This document shows, piece after piece, positions 21,101 through 30,967 of a stretch of 64,000 nucleotides of DNA. The translations under genes were made by a program, and so were the position numbers. This DNA comes from Pectinophora gossypiella (taxonomy: Eukaryota; Arthropoda; Insecta; Lepidoptera; Gelechiidae): contig NC_065404.1 in assembly GCF_024362695.1 (NCBI RefSeq), positions 6,426,604-6,490,603 of the forward strand, written 5' to 3'. Numbering within the stretch: position 1 is the stretch's first letter; every line of letters starts with the position of its first letter. The notes beneath the pieces are model-generated. The model did not search any database. It was not told the DNA's origin and was given only the letters and a program-made list of their open reading frames with translations.

Positions 21101-23114
21101 ATCAAAATGAGCGAGTCGTTATGAATTTAAAATGAAAAGTGTTTGTATCATATCAGGTACCAGCAGCCTTCATCATTCAAATGCCACGGTTCGGGAAACA
21201 GTACAAGTTGTACCAGCGGGTATTACCTTCTCCGCTACTGGACGTCACCGATCTCATAGAAGGACGTAAGTTAAGTTATAATGTCGTGAGACTTTAGGCA
21301 AATTTATGCGGTTTGGCGACTTCGGAGCGATCACTGCGTCAAGCAGCCGACAATGATTTTGTTTATACAAAGTAACGATCACACTTGTCAACATTTGTGA
21401 ATTCTAAGCTCGTTGTCCGAGCGGTGGGACTCACCGATGTTGGAGAGGCCTTATTATTATTTTTCTTAAATGTTATTGTGGATTGTTGTTGAGGGTTTTT
21501 ATTATCTGAAATAAGAAATTGAATTCGTATAGAATACAGTGTTTTATAAGTTTATCGTGGGACATTTTTGTGCACCGCAACTTTGTCTGGTTTTAACATG
21601 GTATGTATGTGTCGCAGTGCCGCGCCAGTGCACGGTGTGCGGCTCGCTGGCGCGCTGGGAGTGCGGCGCGTGCGCGGCGGGCGGCGCGCTCGAGGCCGGC
21701 GCGCTGTGCGGCGCCTGCCTGCGGCTGGCGCACGCCTCGCGCGCGCACCACAAGGTATGTGGCGGGGGGCGCTGTGCGGCGCCTGCCTGCGGCTGGCGCA
21801 CGCCTCGCGCGCGCACCACAAGGTATGTGGCGGGGGGCGCTGTGCGGCGCCTGCCTGCGGCTGGCGCACGCCTCGCGCGCGCACCACAAGGTATGTGGCG
21901 GGGGGCGCTGTGCGGCGCCTGCCTGCGGCTGGCGCACGCCTCGCGCGCGCACCACAAGGTATGTGGCGGGGGGCGCTGTGCGGCGCCTGCCTGCGGCTGG
22001 CGCACGCCTCGCGCGCGCACCACAAGGTATGTGGCGGGGGGCGCTGTGCGGCGCCTGCCTGCGGCTGGCGCACGCCTCGCGCGCGCACCACAAGGTATGT
22101 GGCGGGGGGCGCTGTGCGGCGCCTTTATTTCACTTAATACGAACTATACAGACGATTAACTGAAAAATCTTTAAAGGCGATTTACTCAAAACAGCATTTT
22201 TTTGAGATAGCAGAGATTACGTGCTTTACATACAAAATCCCATTTCCAGGCAACGCCGTTGGTCGTGTGCGAAGAGTTCGCGAACATTCTAGAATCCTGC
22301 CCGGTGCCGCGCGTGTTCATGGAGCTGTTCGCAGTGCTCTGCATAGAGACGAGCCACTACGTCGCATTCGTGAAGGCTGGGGTCGGACACGACGCGCCGT
22401 GGTGCTATTTCGATTCCATGGCTGATAGGAAAGGTAATAACTAACACTAACTAGGTAGGTGGTAACTAATACTTACATTATTTTATGATCAGGATCCTAT
22501 ATATCATGTGGAGTTAGTGACAGTTAATAATGGTCGGTCGTAATGTCACAACACAACAGAACGCCCAGTCTCACACAGCGATTTTGACATGTTTCTATTT
22601 ATGAGTCTTGTAAGACAGGTGGTCCGAAACTTCATACATCGACATTTATTATCCCGAGAAACTGAAATCTCATCGTCTTATAGTGGAAATCAAACTTTGA
22701 TGTTTTAGACCATATTTTTTTTACCTGGATTAAAACTAGCGTGTCTATTACTAGGTTTTGTTAACAAAAATCACATTCGAATGTGTTTTTTTAAAGGCGC
22801 TTAAGCGGTTTTGACTTTAACCTTTTGCGACCGAGATTTCCAGACACAATAGTCAAACAGTGGGGTTTTTAAGGCCACTTGGTCTTACGTTAAAAGATCA
22901 ATTGTTCATCTACCCGTGTATTGCAGGCGAGCGCAACGGCTACAACATCCCCGAGATAGTGTGCATAGAGGAGCTGGGCGCATGGCTCAGCGAGGAGGGC
23001 CGCGCCCCGCCCGCCGCCGCGCCGGAGCGCCCGCCGCCGGCGCACGCGCGCCGCCTGCTGGCCGACGCCTACATGTGCTTCTACCGCAGCCCCGACGTCG
23101 CCATGTACCGCTGA
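15115..23114 (+). CDS. CYLD: Ubiquitin carboxyl-terminal hydrolase CYLD, 12 exons
   Basis: Deubiquitinase that removes Lys63- and Met1-linked ubiquitin chains and restrains NF-kappaB and JNK signalling. Exons: 15115-15171, 15536-15806, 16274-16384, 16456-16650, 17867-18066, 18637-18816, 19537-19692, 20251-20439, 21157-21265, 21618-21754, 22250-22433, 22927-23114. They join in frame into 658 residues. Residues ~190-265 form one CAP-Gly domain (HYYGVVRWIG, then DGTRGGQRLFSC). The USP domain has Cys311 in HNSCYLD, His571 in ETSHYVAFVK and Asp590 in FDSMADR, matching the human catalytic triad. The B-box-like zinc insert (CTVCGS, CGAC, HHK) is on the 21,618-21,754 exon. Mammalian CYLD has three CAP-Gly domains; only one is visible here. 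ATG 15,115 opens a phase-0 exon with a clean donor. Exon 16,274-16,384 contains ATG 16,314 and could be an alternative start. Confidence 0.93.
17138..17312. repeat. Dispersed repeat, copy B
   Basis: This CYLD intron copy matches the repeat at 4836-4962, with small insertions (an extra TACATTACACGTTACAATAC block near 17,160). The shared core is ACTTTGAAACCATGTCACAT and TCAAATATGATAGTGCG. Confidence 0.7.
18237..18550 (+). repeat. tRNA-derived SINE in a CYLD intron
   Basis: It has the B-box-like CAGGTTCGATTCCCAGC and a body with CGTGAGGAAACCCACATTCC, CGAGAAATGTGTTTCGGAGG and GGGTTGGAAGGTCAGACAGG. The 3' body is shared with the minus-strand copy at 339-602. It ends about 90 bp before the exon that carries the catalytic cysteine. 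Confidence 0.65.
19743..19879 (+). pseudogene. Decayed tandem duplicate of a CYLD exon, splice sites retained
   Basis: This segment parallels the CYLD exon 19,537-19,692, which lies 50 bp upstream. It includes an acceptor (ATTGCAG before 19,743), an internal match (ATGGTTAACCCACTACGTAA against GTGGTGAACCCGCTACGCAA) and a donor (GAG, then GTAAGC at 19,880). Small indels shift the frame. An in-frame TGA lies after the conserved VNPLRKH-like stretch, and another stop appears if the exon is read in phase 0. If spliced in, it would truncate CYLD before the catalytic histidine. Confidence 0.75.
20510..20662. mobile_element. Palindromic MITE, copy 3 (degraded)
   Basis: It starts GGGGGGTTAAAATGGCCA, contains the family loop GCGCACTTACTATTATATGC and ends with a decayed arm (TTCTTTTTAAGCC). 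It belongs to the family at 2565-2890 and lies in a CYLD intron, 70 bp after a donor. Confidence 0.7.
21704..22126 (+). repeat. 68-bp minisatellite duplicating a CYLD exon end and its splice donor
   Basis: The last 51 nt of the CYLD exon ending at 21,754 (coding LCGACLRLAHASRAHHK) plus the first 17 nt of the intron (GTATGTGGCGGGGGGCG) form a 68-bp unit. Consensus donors occur at 21,755, 21,823, 21,891, 21,959, 22,027 and 22,095. Units are identical by eye; the last breaks off at 22,124. Sixty-eight is not a multiple of three, so only donors three units apart keep the same frame. Long open frames occur on both strands and in several frames here; they result from the GC-rich repeat. Confidence 0.9.
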
Positions 23115-23170
23115 CCGCACCGACGGAACGACTACATGCTACACGTCACTACACCCTACATCTATAGAAA

Positions 23171-23176
23171 AATAAA
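23171..23176 (+). promoter_or_regulatory. Poly(A) signal AATAAA of CYLD
   Basis: A canonical AATAAA lies 57 nt after the CYLD stop codon at 23,112-23,114. Confidence 0.7.
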
Positions 23177-24356
23177 ACTCGTTTACAGCTCGCGTCGTAC
23201 GGTCGGACGGCAAGAGAAGAAGCGGGTTGACATCCACGCCTTTTGTATTGTAACATGGTGCATGGAACAGCTGTCATAATTACAGCAGGACAGAAAATAT
23301 AGTACATTGCGTGCCGCGAATGTCATGAGAGATAGGTCTAACCTGTACACTTTTAGTATGAAAGAGACGAGAGATATGTCATTCTAAACATGTTACGTTA
23401 AGTAGGTAGTATATTTTCTCTTTCACACTAGACTGTAATCTATCTTACTGTTCTGCTGTCATACGCACTATTCTATAACGCAAAAGGTATAATGTCAGTC
23501 TCTGACGGTGAAACAGCGATGAGAAGACAAAGGGACACTTTCTCCCGGCAAATGGCGTCTTGCAATTGGTACATATGATCAACATCAGAATGTAGAACAG
23601 GACGGATATCGCAGATAAATAACATAAATCCAAATAAAATTTGACAATGCCGCTTATGACACATTTAAAATGATTGCTTCGCCCATATCAACATAATGCG
23701 CACGAGACTAAGTGAAAAAGAGTGATAGATAACGTCATCTGCGATTAGCGTAACACAGGATAATGGCCTAATACAACTGCAAGGGACAAAGATACGATAC
23801 ATGACACCTTTTCAGCTTTTGCTTTGCTCGAGAGTGTAACGTACAGGCGTTTTATAAAATTGAGCTGTTCTAATATTGCAGTAAAAAAGACATACAACAG
23901 CACATGGCTTAATAATGTCTTGCCTTTCTTTCCTTTCAAGTGCAGTTGGATATCGTAACTTAGTGTATGTCTTAAAGCACTTATTTCAGTAGCAAGTAAA
24001 GAAGCGAAATGGTAAAGTTAATATTTGATTGAATGAGTATTATACTCTTAAGAAAGCTAATTAACAATATTAACAGATATCTTTAACGAAATGTGCGACA
24101 TCTGTGATTGGATAATTATGTATTCAAGAGTATAAAATTGTATTTTAATTTATAGTGGTAAATTATATGTAAACAAAGATTGTATGTATTATGCAATATT
24201 ATATTTCGTTCATACAAACTATGCTTATCTATTATTGTACTACTTGAGATTATTCCATTGCTTAACAACTATAAAAGATTCAAAAATTATACTGGAATGT
24301 TAGCTAATTAGTTGCTTTGGTTGACATTTTCTTCTTCGTTTCTATTTAGGTCGTTC
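23177..24356. other. Convergent intergenic interval, no gene seen
   Basis: It lies between the 3' ends of CYLD (plus) and the O-glucosyltransferase (minus). It is AT-rich with only short random ORFs. I saw no recognisable repeat or RNA gene. Confidence 0.5.
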
Positions 24357-26445
24357 TCACAAGTCTTCATGGTTTCCTTTCGATTTACAATGGCAAGGAA
24401 ATTTTGGTTGAGGCACATTAGTCATATCATTGGGTATTTTCACATCGCTAACTATTCTCTTGCTCCATTCCTGTAAAATATGACAATTTCATTAGGATTA
24501 GAACTCTATTGCGAGTGCTGCCATTACGAGAACTTCCGACAGTGAACGAAAGCAAGTTGTAAGAGGCAGTACGAAAAACTGATTTTACTTACCGAAAACA
24601 AAACAGCATGATAGCACGCAATATGAACCGGCATTAAGTTTTCGTTTGCAAATTTCCTCGCGTTCTCAGCTATCTTCCGCGCCTCGTCATCGTGATCCCT
24701 CGCCCAAATCACGCGCTTCTTCAAATCCGACAGGTCTCTGGCCACTGGGACATAGTGCTCCCAAGCACGTAATTGGCTATAGAAATGTTCGTAATATGGC
24801 GAATCCTGCTTCAAAACCATTCCACCGCCAGCTAGCAAATAGGGTAATCTGTATGCAGCCACTGTTCCATCCACATTTATCACATATTTGTACTGTAAAC
24901 AAAATATTACTGTTTAAGTAAAATATTGCATTACCATGTTTAATCCACTGATCAAAATCAAATCTATACTTACATCGAAAAACTTAAAGAAGGAAATATG
25001 AGGTTGCTTAGGCCCATACTGCGCTTCTTTGTCGCGAAAGAAAAAGAAATTAGTGAGGGATGCGTTGAAGAGCTCGGGATTGTCGCGGGCAATGTCAATG
25101 AGCTTGAGACGTTCGGCGCGAGAGTCGCGACCGCGCCAAAACGCACGCGGTTCACGATCTCCCCAACGCCGTTCTATGCTGCCTTGTACTGACAAGGTAT
25201 CCAATGTCACTCTGGAAAAAAAAAAGAATACAAAAAATTTACTTTTGTATGCATTGTGTTCTAATGTAAATGAATTATTTGCATTCCAACTACAAACCTT
25301 CCCATATTTTCTATCATTGATTCTGTTAGGTCATAGGTTGGCATAACAATATCTAATGTATCATCACTGCCACACCATGAAAAAACAGGTAATGGTTCAG
25401 TGCCTCTTTTCACTAAAGGCCAATCTCCTAGGTTTATCACCAGCTCCATGTCAGGCAAAACAACTTTTCGAGCCAAAAACAGCAGAATATTGTCAGCAAA
25501 CATGTTAAAGCCTACATGTTTTCCATAGCAGTCTCTGTAAACTTGGTTCTTCTTGACTACATAGTGGCAGAAACTAGTACTTTCGGGATTATGAAACCTA
25601 TCTATTATTTTCTTGACCTGAAGTTTCATATTCACATTTTGATATTGTTTCAAATCTTCATTGATCTGTGCATAGGATCTTGGACAATTATACTTTTCCA
25701 ACCAAGTTTGAATGTTTTCCTCTGCACATTCACACTCATCTGGAAGTACTGGATCTGCAACATTAAGTATAATTAAAAATGTTTATAGAATATCTAAATT
25801 ACAATAATTATGTAGACAATCATGAATATGCTTATCCAGTAAACAACTATAAAAAGTAACTCCCAGGTTATTGTTTTCTTTTTGACTATTCAAGTATTAA
25901 ACTTGCATAGCATTGAGTATGTAACCTACCTGTGAATTTGAAAGGAGAGCCTTTAATATGTTTTCTTCTGTAGTAAATATTGATGGATAGATCAAAACAG
26001 GTATCATAGATTTTGTAACGTATGATAAATGTGCCATCTTTTCGGTCCAACTTATTAGTCCATGCTCTACAGAAATTACTTTTAGCCGAGTTACCCTTTA
26101 TTTCAATGGCTAAGTCGTTTACTAACTCCGAAGTGTACCTGCAAATGATTGAAATCCAAGTTAGGCAAGTATAATAGGTAAGTACCTAGTTGCAATAATA
26201 ATTTTTGAACTCACTGTGTGCAAAGACTGAGACTGAAAGTGTACTTACGTAGTTTCATCTATAAACGTGAAGTTAACATAAAAATATCTCGCCGGCATAA
26301 CAATAATTGAAGGTTGTAGACCCGGACCATGCACGGTTATATCATCTTGATTATTTTGGCAACTTTCTGTTATACACAAAATTAAATAAAAGAGTATATG
26401 AAGCGCAATACATTTAAGAGTCATTATTGCATTATAAGAAAACAA
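24357..26445 (-). CDS. POGLUT2: Protein O-glucosyltransferase 2/3 (KDELC/CAP10 family), 6 exons
   Basis: ER-lumen glycosyltransferase; the family adds O-glucose to EGF repeats of secreted proteins and Notch. Exons: 26445-26249, 26138-25930, 25754-25298, 25211-24974, 24892-24593, 24470-24357, joining in frame into 504 residues (497 if ATG 26,424 is used), close to the usual ~500. There is an N-terminal signal peptide (CIALHILFYLILCI). A filamin-type Ig domain follows (HGPGLQPSIIVMPARYFYV, FCRAWTNKLDRKDGTFIIRY). The CAP10 domain carries FSWCGSDDTLDIVMPTYDL, RAFWRGRDSR and the sugar-nucleotide-site stretch GTVAAYRLPYLLAGGGMVLK. The C terminus is HEDL, a KDEL-like ER retrieval signal. The symbol is by family; POGLUT2 and POGLUT3 cannot be separated here. 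It is divergent from the uL3m gene, with 376 bp between start codons. Confidence 0.92.
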
Positions 26446-26821
26446 TACATAACATATACATTAATTAAAAAATTAAAATTTATAAATTAAAATATAGTTT
26501 TGGTGGAAAAGTTTGTTTACATTTTGTTTTTTTTTACTTCACGAAAAGGCAAAGACCAACTATCGCAGTCGGACGACGCCTGGCCTCGTCGAGTTTGACC
26601 GACCGACAACACGACATGACACGGATGGGGACGGACAACCAGCTGCTGTACGGAACACGTCCTTTGCTTCATTTTCAAAACATGCTTGAAAAATAAACAT
26701 TACTGTACAAATGCGAATAGAATTCGTAATATTGAAGAATATGTAAATAAAGTGATAAATAATTGTTGTATTTATCGTAAAGTTTATCAGTTTTTAAAAA
26801 TTACGATAAATAATAAATACC
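26446..26821. promoter_or_regulatory. Bidirectional promoter interval, POGLUT2 and mRpL3
   Basis: The 376 bp between two divergent start codons has a GC-rich patch at 26,560-26,660 (TCGTCGAGTTTGACCGACCG) inside AT-rich flanks. This arrangement suggests a shared TATA-less promoter; that is inference from layout. Confidence 0.5.
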
Positions 26822-29061
26822 ATGGCTTCCTGCAGTTTGAAATTATTGTGCACCGCCCTGAGCAAATTGAGGTTAGATTTCTTCTTAATTCGATTATATT
26901 TTAGTACAATAAAACTGTTCTACAACTTCTAAATTTCTATTTGATTTTAGGGTGGATACAATGGTGATAAGGACCAACAGTTACTATCAACCACCAAGAT
27001 ATCGTCCTCCTTATTGGTATATGCCGAAAGATAGAGTGGTATGTAACTTTGAGATCATTCAAAAATACACAAATAACAAACGAATAAAACACTTCTTTCA
27101 ATGAGCATCAGGCAAAGTCCCAACAAGCTAGCAGCATTATCTGGGCAAATGATCCTCAATATTTCCCTTACTGTAAATTTATTACCATTAAGTTTATTTT
27201 AAATTTTTACAGATGAGTGAAGACATGCTAACACAAGAAAATAAACAGTTTGTAGAAGAGGTTCTTCAAGATAGACTTAGTGCTCAAGCTACTTTAGAGT
27301 CTCCTTTGGCAAAGGCTGAACCACAAGCAGAGGCTATATGGACACCATATACGCGAAGAACTGGAGTGATAGCTCGAAAGATAGGCAACTATCCTCTGTG
27401 GTCTAAAGATGGCAAGAAAATGCACACAACTTTATTACAGGTACAACATACCATACTGAAATGAAGTAATTGTTATAAAGTTTGTGTGACCTTACTATTA
27501 TATAATACTCTTCTACTCTTTTGATTCAAGGTAGTGGATAATCATGTAATCAAGTATATCCCTCCTCAAGAATTAAATCCAATGTTGGAAAGAAAGCCAG
27601 TTTATCGTGAACATGGGAGGAAGTTGGGCTGTTTATTAGTTGGTGCTGAAACTGTTGATCCTACTACTGTCACTAAGGATTACTGTGGATTATTCAATGC
27701 TGTGGGAATGTTACCGAAGAAACATCTCTTCCGGTTTTTTGTTTCACCATCTGCTGTCTTACCTACTGGAACACCACTGTTTGCAACTCACTTCAGAGTT
27801 GGAGACTATGTTGATGTGAGGGCTAAAACGTGAGTTGCAAGGCATAATTAGATTAGATGAAGAACTGATTAAACACTTCTATAAAATTTTCTATAGGATA
27901 CATACTATTTAAATTTACTGTGAACATCATGGAGACAAGAATAAGTTCAATAATATCAAGCAATATAAAAAAAAAACAATATTAGTTATCTTTATTTTTT
28001 TTATATTATTTTCAGTATGGACAGAGGATTTCAAGGTGTAATGAAAAGATGGGGTTTCAAAGGAATGCCTGCTTCTCATGGTGTCACCAAAACCCACAGA
28101 AGACCTGGTAATATTGGAGCTGGTGGAGAAAAGGCGCGCGTATGGCCTGGTACCAAGATGCCGGGCCATATGGGTAATAGGTAAGTTCCTCAAAAGCAAA
28201 ACAGCTAGAACTAATTCTCAACAATTTTGAAAAGAAAATAAAGGTCCTAAATTTAGATAGGGCTTTATCAATACTGTTAATACAAAAATATCCACTGTTA
28301 ACACACAATAGTAAGTTGTCTACTTATTTATTTTATTTACTAGGAAAGGAATTAATCTTTCGAACGCGGATCTCGACCAGACACAATGTAAAATCTATTG
28401 TGTCTGGTATCTCGGCATATGAGAGGTTAAAATAGGTAAATAAAATAAATAGGTTGTCTACTTATTAGGTGCCCATTTTCGCCATGTCATGTCGCCTGGG
28501 GGCCTCAGGTCATGATCAAATATGTTCATGTAGTATACACACATAAACAGCCTATATATGGGGTATGGAGCATACTCCACCACGCTGCTCCAATGCGGGT
28601 TGTACATGTAGTATAATAGTGTGCTAATTAAACCTGTAACCAGAAGACAATCAAGATTCTGTTTGTGAAACCTAATTTGTTACATTCTGTTTATTCAGAA
28701 GTTGGGGGGGGGCATACATCGTATACCTATACCCCTCCTGTTTTTGCTTTGTTGCAGTCTGGTAAAAAATATGCAGTACAGCATTGTTAACAAATCAATA
28801 TTTTTCAGTTGGAGAACTCTGCGCGGTGTGAAAATCCTCCGCATGAATACTAAACACAATGTGCTATGGATGCTTGGAGTGGGTATTCCTGGTGAAACTG
28901 GTGCGATTTGCTATTTATATGACACCATACTACCAACTAAGAAGTTACAGACTTCTCCACCATTTCCTACGCACCCACCTGCCGCCGACTTACCACTGGA
29001 ATACTATGATGAATCAGTACATCCATTTGAAGAATCCACAATTGCTTTTGAAGAAACATAG
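26822..29061 (+). CDS. mRpL3: Mitochondrial ribosomal protein uL3m, 6 exons
   Basis: Component of the large mitochondrial ribosomal subunit. Exons: 26822-26871, 26951-27038, 27213-27440, 27531-27829, 28016-28180, 28809-29061, giving a 360-residue protein in frame, close to human MRPL3 (348). The first exon encodes MASCSLKLLCTALSKLR, a basic, hydroxylated leader typical of a mitochondrial presequence. The L3 signature is on exon 5 (MKRWGFKGMPASHGVTKTHR, then GNIGAGGEKARVWPGTKMPG). The C-terminal exon has KILRMNTKHNVLWMLG and the acidic tail seen in animal homologues. The ATG was chosen because it directly precedes the presequence and splices in phase. Confidence 0.93.
28314..28464. mobile_element. 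Small palindromic insertion in an mRpL3 intron
   Basis: The inverted ends TTTATTTTATTTAC (28,327-28,340) and GTAAATAAAATAAA (28,435-28,448) enclose an inner inverted pair, CCAGACACAA and TTGTGTCTGG. The flanks GTTGTCTACTTAT at 28,314-28,326 and about 28,453-28,465 form a direct duplication. It looks like a ~125-bp MITE with a long target duplication. Confidence 0.55.
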
Positions 29062-29131
29062 TATGTTAGTAATATTTTATGTATAAAGAATATAGTTAGA
29101 CAATTATTTTCTTGTTTTTAATTAACCATGA

Positions 29132-29137
29132 AATAAA
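29132..29137 (+). promoter_or_regulatory. Poly(A) signal AATAAA of mRpL3
   Basis: A canonical hexamer lies about 70 nt downstream of the mRpL3 stop. Confidence 0.65.
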
Positions 29138-29557
29138 AGACCCATTTTAGGAAATTATCTTTTAATGTATTCCATGATTTTTAAATTCATTGGATCACAA
29201 CATATTGCATCAAGTCCACATCATTAAAAGTTCATCACATCAGACAATATAAAAATTATCTTCAGATATGAAGTGTCAATTATTAATTGAATTAAAATTA
29301 TTTTCCTGGATGTGGACACAGCTTTATACCTAAATCTACACAGCAATCATAAATTGCAGTATAATTGTTTTAAAATTATTTTATCTAAGTTCATAGATCA
29401 ATAAAACTAGATCTATTAATAAAATCAATGCCTGTTTGGCCATGTCCTGATTTATACTAAACTCATTAAAATTATTCGCCATTATTATGATAATATAAAA
29501 AATATTTACAAATATCTAATTTGACCGTGAAAATGACTTCTGCTTGAAACTAGCAAC

Positions 29558-30967
29558 CTACTGTTGTGCTGGAGGTTGAAATCCGTAACCTGGATAAGGT
29601 TGTGGAGCCCCAGGAGGCGGAGCTCCAGGCGCCGGAGCACGAGCATAGGGATATGGAGAAGGAGGGTACTGAGCAGGGGGATAACCTTGTTGATAAGCAT
29701 GAGGGGGATATGCCCCACCTGCTGGAGGATAGTTTTGTGGATTCTGTGGATATGATGGCTGTGGAGGTGGCGCGGTAGATACTGATGGAGCTGGGCTTCC
29801 AGGTTGTGATGAAGGATTGGAATATGGTGGTTGAGTAGCTGGGGGATAAGGAGATTGTTGCCCCGGAGGTGGATACTGTTGTCCAGGGCCAGGCGGACCA
29901 CCCGGAGCAGGGGGTCCCGATGATGCTGCAGCAGGTGGAGCATTATTAGCATGAGAACTAGAATTATATGTTGGAGACTGTGCAGATGGAGAACCATAGC
30001 CAGAGCTAGGAGGATTTTGAGAGGTGTATCCACTGGGTGGGGGTTGAGGGGAGCGATTAGGCTGTGAAGTTGGTGTTGAGCTGTAGCCAGAAGGTGTAGT
30101 GTTAGGAAACGGTTGTGACTGATACGGCTGTGGCTGCTGCACTGTAGAGTTATATGTGCTAACACCAACATTAGGGTAATTAGATCCAGATTGTGGAGGT
30201 GGATATGCAGCATTACCTGTGTACCCAGGAGCAGCTCCTCTAACTGGGTATGGAGAGCCAGCAGCACCAGGGCTGCCTGGTGGGGGAGCATATGGTTGTT
30301 GAGCAGAGGATGGTGGATAACCTGGTCCAGGATGAGTTGAGGGAGGATAGTTACTTGGTGTGGTAGTGATAGGAGGCCCATAGGAAGAGTTAGGAGGATA
30401 GCCCTGAGGCTGTTGAGATGGATTAGGAGGTCCATAACCTTGACTGGGGGGTCCATAACCACCTTGTGGGGGATAACCTGGTGCTCCCTGATACTGTCCT
30501 TGATACTGATTTTGAGGGTATGGTCTTTGGCCATATGATTGTGTTGGTCTTGTTGGAGTAGTCGAAACCCCCGCTGGTGGACGGTAGGGCTGCTGTGACG
30601 GACCAGATACTTCTGCTCCACTCACTGGGGGTGGTACAGGCGCAGCCCCAAGTTGGTGTGGCGGCTGAAATAACAATAAAGAAATTGTAAACTGCCATGT
30701 TAACAATTCCTTAAGAAATAAAAATGGAAAGACTAAAAGAATTACCGGTAGGATTAGTTGTAGATTCTGATTAGCGTCAGCAACAGACGCCAAATAAACT
30801 AAGTTTCTGTGTAAGACCTGTTGATATTGATGACATTCCATTAGTTGTCCCTTCGCTTGATATTCTTGTATGGTTTGTATAAGGTGAGCGTTTTCATCCA
30901 ACATTTTTTGGATTTGTGCCGGACTTAATGGAGGTCTATTTCCTCGCGGAGCAAAGGCGACCGACAT
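29558..30967 (-). CDS. SS18: SS18/CREST-family BAF (SWI/SNF) subunit, 2 exons
   Basis: Nuclear coactivator subunit of BAF chromatin-remodelling complexes. Exon 1 (30967-30746) encodes the conserved SNH domain: MSVAFAPRGNRPPLSPAQIQ, KMLDENAHLIQTIQEYQAKG, HQYQQVLHRNLVYLASVADA. Exon 2 (30664-29558) encodes a low-complexity tail rich in P, Q, Y, G and S, ending YGFQPPAQQ, like the QPGY domain of the family. The spliced product is 442 residues. The 81-nt intron (30,745-30,665) has no in-frame stop and is divisible by three, so retention would insert 27 mostly hydrophobic residues. The second long open frame over exon 2 is a compositional shadow. SS18 and SS18L1 cannot be distinguished. Confidence 0.9.
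   Translation of the reverse strand: MSVAFAPRGNRPPLSPAQIQKMLDENAHLIQTIQEYQAKGQLMECHQYQQVLHRNLVYLASVADANQNLQLILPVILLVFPFLFLKELLTWQFTISLLLFQPPHQLGAAPVPPPVSGAEVSGPSQQPYRPPAGVSTTPTRPTQSYGQRPYPQNQYQGQYQGAPGYPPQGGYGPPSQGYGPPNPSQQPQGYPPNSSYGPPITTTPSNYPPSTHPGPGYPPSSAQQPYAPPPGSPGAAGSPYPVRGAAPGYTGNAAYPPPQSGSNYPNVGVSTYNSTVQQPQPYQSQPFPNTTPSGYSSTPTSQPNRSPQPPPSGYTSQNPPSSGYGSPSAQSPTYNSSSHANNAPPAAASSGPPAPGGPPGPGQQYPPPGQQSPYPPATQPPYSNPSSQPGSPAPSVSTAPPPQPSYPQNPQNYPPAGGAYPPHAYQQGYPPAQYPPSPYPYARAPAPGAPPPGAPQPYPGYGFQPPAQQ

Noticed and set aside
21539..22163. Long open frames in five or more frames on both strands over the 68-bp repeats
   Set aside because: They arise because a GC-rich tandem repeat without stops is open in many frames; only the frame ending at 21,754 joins CYLD exons.
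29506..30621. 371-codon minus-strand ORF overlapping SS18
   Set aside because: It is an alternate frame of the low-complexity Pro/Gln-rich exon; the SS18 frame has the conserved N terminus and domain.
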